NCBI GenBank assembly: GCA_002403075.1
Contig: DHHB01000084.1
Span: forward strand, 33,481 to 41,561
From: a bacterium UBP1_UBA4783
GTDB lineage: Bacteria; Krumholzibacteriota; Krumholzibacteriia; Krumholzibacteriales; Krumholzibacteriaceae
Direction: 5' to 3'
DNA: 8,081 nt
Numbering within the stretch: the first letter of the stretch is position 1; every line of letters starts with the position of its first letter. A program made the translations under genes and the position numbers. Shown here piece after piece: positions 5,869 to 8,081 of the stretch. The notes below the pieces were generated by a model that was given only the letters and a program-made list of their open reading frames with translations, was not told the DNA's origin and did no database searches.

Positions 5869-6456
5869 ATGGACGAAAAGAGAAACGTCGAGGAGCTCCT
5901 CGCGTTCTTCAAGGCGCTTTCGGACGCCAACCGGCTCAGGATCGTCGCGCTCCTTTCGCGGGAGGCGCTGTCGGTCGAGCAGCTCGCGGAGATGCTCGAT
6001 CTCAGCTCCTCGACCGTGTCGCATCATCTGGCGCGGCTCTCGAGGATCGGACTCGTGGCGGCGCGGGCGGAGGGGTATTACAGCGTGTACCATCTCGAAA
6101 CCGCCGCGCTCGCCGAGATGTCGAGGCGTCTGCTGCCGGAGGAGATGCTTCCCGCCGTCGCGGCGGACGTCGATATCGACGCATACGACCGGAAGGTGCT
6201 CAACGCCTATATGTCCGCCGACGGGCGCTTGACCGCCTTTCCGGTGCGCCGGAAGAAGGGGGAGGCGATCCTGCGCTACGTCGCGCGGGCTTTCGAGCCG
6301 GGGCGGCGCTACGGCGAGAAGCAGGTGAACAGGATACTCTCCCGTTTCGGCGACGACACGGCGCGGCTGCGCCGCAGTCTCGTGGAGTTCGGATTCATGG
6401 AACGCGAGGGAGGCGGGGGCGATTACTGGCTCTCGGGTCGCGGGACGGCGAAATAG
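5869..6456 (+). CDS. ArsR-type winged-helix repressor fused to DUF2087
   Basis: The 195-residue protein is likely a cytoplasmic dimeric DNA-binding repressor. Residues 6-85 form the ArsR winged helix: FFKALSDANRLRIVALL, then the helix-turn-helix SVEQLAEMLDLSSSTVSHHLARL, then a wing ending YYSVYHLE. Residues about 108-189 match the DUF2087 domain (LTAFPVRRKKGEAILRYVA, YGEKQVNRIL, LRRSLVEFGFMERE, DYWL). The protein contains no cysteine, so the classical ArsR cysteine metal or redox site is absent; its signal is probably a small molecule or a protein, perhaps read by DUF2087. The start is ATG 5869, with GGAGG at 5859-5863; an in-frame ATG at 5821 lies inside the palindrome and has no ribosome binding site. 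The gene is divergent from the porin operon across a 193-base control region, the usual geometry for a local regulator. The family calls are firm; the ligand is unknown. Confidence 0.87.
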   Translation: MDEKRNVEELLAFFKALSDANRLRIVALLSREALSVEQLAEMLDLSSSTVSHHLARLSRIGLVAARAEGYYSVYHLETAALAEMSRRLLPEEMLPAVAADVDIDAYDRKVLNAYMSADGRLTAFPVRRKKGEAILRYVARAFEPGRRYGEKQVNRILSRFGDDTARLRRSLVEFGFMEREGGGGDYWLSGRGTAK

Positions 6457-6474
6457 GCGAGGCCGCGTCTTTTC

Positions 6475-6503
6475 TTTACCAAAGGCCGCGGCGGTGCTAT
6501 ATT
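6475..6503 (+). promoter_or_regulatory. Putative rnpB promoter
   Basis: TTTACC (6475-6480) and TATATT (6498-6503) are separated by exactly 17 bases, a sound sigma-70-type arrangement placing the transcript start near 6510. That is about 20 bases before the first helix of RNase P RNA, consistent with a short trimmed leader. It lies immediately after the regulator stop codon (6456), so rnpB has its own promoter. Confidence 0.6.
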
Positions 6504-6529
6504 GCAGCCGCACCACTTGTCGAATCGAC

Positions 6530-6909
6530 CGGCGACGGCGAAGCGGACGGGGTGATCGCGGCGCCCTCGCGGCGCACGAGGAAAGTCCGGGCTCCACAGG
6601 GCAGGGTGCTGGGTAACGCCCAGCGGGGGTGACCCCAGGGAAAGTGCCACAGAAAACATACCGCCTCCGTTCGCGGAGGTAAGGGTGAAAAGGCGAGGTA
6701 AGAGCTCACCGGGCCGCCGGTGACGGCGGCCGCACGGCAAACCCCACCCGGAGAAAGACCAAATAGGAGAGAAGAGGCGGCCCGTCTCGTTCGACTCTCG
6801 GGTAGGTCGCTCGAGGCCGCCGGCAACGGCGGTCCCAGATAAATGATCACCGCCCTTCCTTCGCCGAAGGGCACAGAACCCGGCTTACAAGTCCGCTTCG
6901 CCGCCGCCG
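6530..6909 (+). ncRNA. rnpB: RNase P RNA (bacterial, ancestral type A-like)
   Basis: This is the catalytic RNA of RNase P, which removes 5' leaders from pre-tRNAs. The universally conserved blocks appear in order: GAGGAAAGTCCGGGCTCC (6578-6595), ACAGAAAACATACCGCC (6649-6665), GGCAAACCCCACCCGGAG (from 6736) with GACCAAATAGG, GGGTAGG (from 6800), AGATAAATGATCACCGCC (6837-6854) and ACAGAACCCGGCTTAC (6873-6888). The ends are set by helix P1: 6530-6548 pairs with 6891-6909 in 18 of 19 positions, giving an RNA of about 380 bases. True ends may extend a few bases outward, since GGCGAC at 6531-6536 could instead pair with GTCGCC at 6910-6915. The L15 region (6772-6784) reads AAGAGGCGGCCCG and lacks the usual GGU. 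No U-tract terminator follows; recJ begins 45 bases downstream and may be reached by read-through. Confidence 0.96.
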
Positions 6910-6954
6910 GTCGCCATTGCGGAGAACGGAACGCAGCCCCCGCACGGAGCGCGC

Positions 6955-8081
6955 ATGCACGTATGGCATCTGCAGCCTGTGGACGAGAGAGTACTGCGGG
7001 CTCTCGAGGACGGGCTCGGTCTGAGCCCGCTCGAGGCGCGGCTTCTCGCCTCGCGCGGCGTTTCGGGCGTCGACGACGCCCATCGGATACTCAATCCCGC
7101 GATCGAGCATCTCCACGATCCCTTTCTCTTCAACGAGATGGCGGAGGCGACGCGCATCCTCCACGAGGCGATCGCGCGGCGCGATAAGATCCTCGTGCAC
7201 GGCGATTACGACGCGGACGGCGTCTGCGGGACCGCGCTCCTCGTCGAGGTCCTCTCGCGGCTCGGCGCGGACGTTCATTTCTTCGTTCCCGACCGCGCGA
7301 AGGACGGCTACGGGCTCGCGCGGCGCGTCATGGACCGTGGTTTCGAGGCGGGGCTCAAGCTCGTCGTCTCCGTCGACTGCGGATCGAGCGACCGCGAGGT
7401 GGTCGCCGCCCTCGTCGAGCGCGGCGTGAAGGTCGTCGTCACCGACCACCACGAAACCGCGCTCCGTATCCCGGAGGCTCACGCCTTCGTCAATCCGAAG
7501 CTCCCCGGCGAACGGTATCCGTTCAAGGAGCTCACCGGCACCGGCGTCGCTTTTAAGCTGCTGCAGGGGCTCGAGAGAACGATGGGCGTCGATCTATCCC
7601 TCGCCGGCGAGCTCGATCTCGTCGCTCTCGGAACGCTCGGCGACAGCGGCGCCATGCTCGACGAGAACCGCGTGCTCGTTTCGCGGGGGCTCGAGGTGCT
7701 TCGCGAGTGGCGCAGGCCGGGGCTCCGCGCGCTGCGCGACGAGAGCGGGCTCTCGAAGAACGGCTTTTCGACGCGGCAGCTCAGCTTCACCGTCATCCCG
7801 CGGATCAACTCGCCGGGCCGCATCGGGAGTGCGCGCGCCGCGGTCGATCTGCTCGTCACCGCGGACGAGGCGGAGGCGGCGCGGATCGCCCGGCAGATCG
7901 GCACCGACAACGAGCGCCGCAAGGAGCTCGGCAACGGCGTCATCGACGACGCCGTGAAATACGCGGAATACCGCGTCTGGCACGACGAACCGAAGGCGCT
8001 CGTGTTCTCCGCGCCGACGTGGCACGAAGGTGTCGTCGGCATCGCCGCCGCGCGGCTCGCCGAGCGGTACGACATGCCCGC
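6955..8081 (+). CDS. recJ: Single-stranded-DNA-specific exonuclease RecJ, 5' part
   Basis: The first 375 codons of recJ are present and the frame runs off the window end. RecJ degrades single-stranded DNA 5' to 3' in recombination (RecF pathway), base-excision and mismatch repair. The DHH phosphoesterase motifs are visible: VHGDYDADGVCGTALL (D84, D86, D88), SVDCGSS (D141) and TDHHE (D164, H165, H166). These are followed by FVNPKLPGERYPFKELTGTG, LGTLGDSGAMLDENR, INSPGRIGSARAAVDLL and, near the end, HEGVVGIAAARLAERYDMP, which begins the DHHA1-side core. Family members are commonly about 560-600 residues, so roughly a third is missing. The start is ATG 6955, with GGAG at 6946-6949 and a spacer of 5. 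The segment TLGDSGAM differs from the more common form of this motif (T-x-A-D-V-V-P-L) but keeps the aspartate. The call is confident. Confidence 0.95.
   Translation, partial: MHVWHLQPVDERVLRALEDGLGLSPLEARLLASRGVSGVDDAHRILNPAIEHLHDPFLFNEMAEATRILHEAIARRDKILVHGDYDADGVCGTALLVEVLSRLGADVHFFVPDRAKDGYGLARRVMDRGFEAGLKLVVSVDCGSSDREVVAALVERGVKVVVTDHHETALRIPEAHAFVNPKLPGERYPFKELTGTGVAFKLLQGLERTMGVDLSLAGELDLVALGTLGDSGAMLDENRVLVSRGLEVLREWRRPGLRALRDESGLSKNGFSTRQLSFTVIPRINSPGRIGSARAAVDLLVTADEAEAARIARQIGTDNERRKELGNGVIDDAVKYAEYRVWHDEPKALVFSAPTWHEGVVGIAAARLAERYDMP

Noticed and set aside
6462..6492. GCCGCG and CGCGGC pairing as a terminator after the regulator gene
   Set aside because: The stem is only six pairs with a 19-base loop and the T-rich run lies inside the loop, so it does not make an intrinsic terminator; part of it overlaps the rnpB promoter.
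4194..6632. Long plus-strand open frame (812 codons) from the symporter start into rnpB
   Set aside because: It runs antisense to the porin, through the AT-rich control region, across the regulator in another frame and into the RNase P RNA; its composition is that of a shadow frame.
6843..7187. Plus-strand open frame starting inside rnpB and overlapping recJ
   Set aside because: It begins within conserved RNase P RNA and continues out of frame through recJ; the RecJ frame carries the catalytic motifs.
1..8081. CRISPR arrays, tRNA genes, insertion sequences, attachment sites
   Set aside because: I saw no regularly spaced direct repeats, no tRNA-like cloverleaf segments, no transposase or integrase motifs and no terminal repeats in the window.

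Overview
This GC-rich window comes from a diderm bacterium: it encodes a signal-peptide-bearing outer-membrane beta-barrel protein, and its RNase P RNA is of the bacterial ancestral type. Gene density is high, intergenic gaps are short and third codon positions are strongly G/C. The gene set fits an uncultured environmental lineage, but I cannot name the phylum from the sequence alone.

Layout. (1) Positions 1-2744, plus strand: a closely spaced cluster of the 3' end of a coiled-coil/C4 zinc-ribbon protein, an RNase HI-family protein with a helical N-terminal extension, a DUF1232 membrane protein and a RhlE-type DEAD-box RNA helicase. Gaps of about 30-43 bases suggest one operon concerned mainly with RNA and RNA:DNA hybrids. 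(2) Positions 2773-5675, minus strand: a three-gene operon, in transcription order an alginate-export-like outer-membrane porin, a 38-residue single-span membrane protein, and a sodium:solute symporter (SSS family). The small gene is easily missed; its ribosome binding site overlaps the porin stop codon. (3) Positions 5676-5868: a divergent control region with an AT-rich island and a perfect 10+6+10 inverted repeat. (4) Positions 5869-6456, plus strand: an ArsR-type winged-helix repressor fused to a DUF2087 domain. (5) Positions about 6475-6909: a promoter and a complete RNase P RNA gene (rnpB). (6) From 6955 to the window end: the first 375 codons of recJ.

How the parts fit. The porin, small protein and symporter look like one uptake route across both membranes, probably controlled by the divergent ArsR-DUF2087 regulator through the palindrome at 5802-5827. 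The substrate cannot be read from the sequence. This module sits between housekeeping nucleic-acid genes (zinc ribbon, RNase H and helicase on one side, rnpB and recJ on the other) and is the most interesting part of the window. The convergent helicase and symporter genes are only 28 bases apart, and that gap is largely filled by a GC-rich hairpin.
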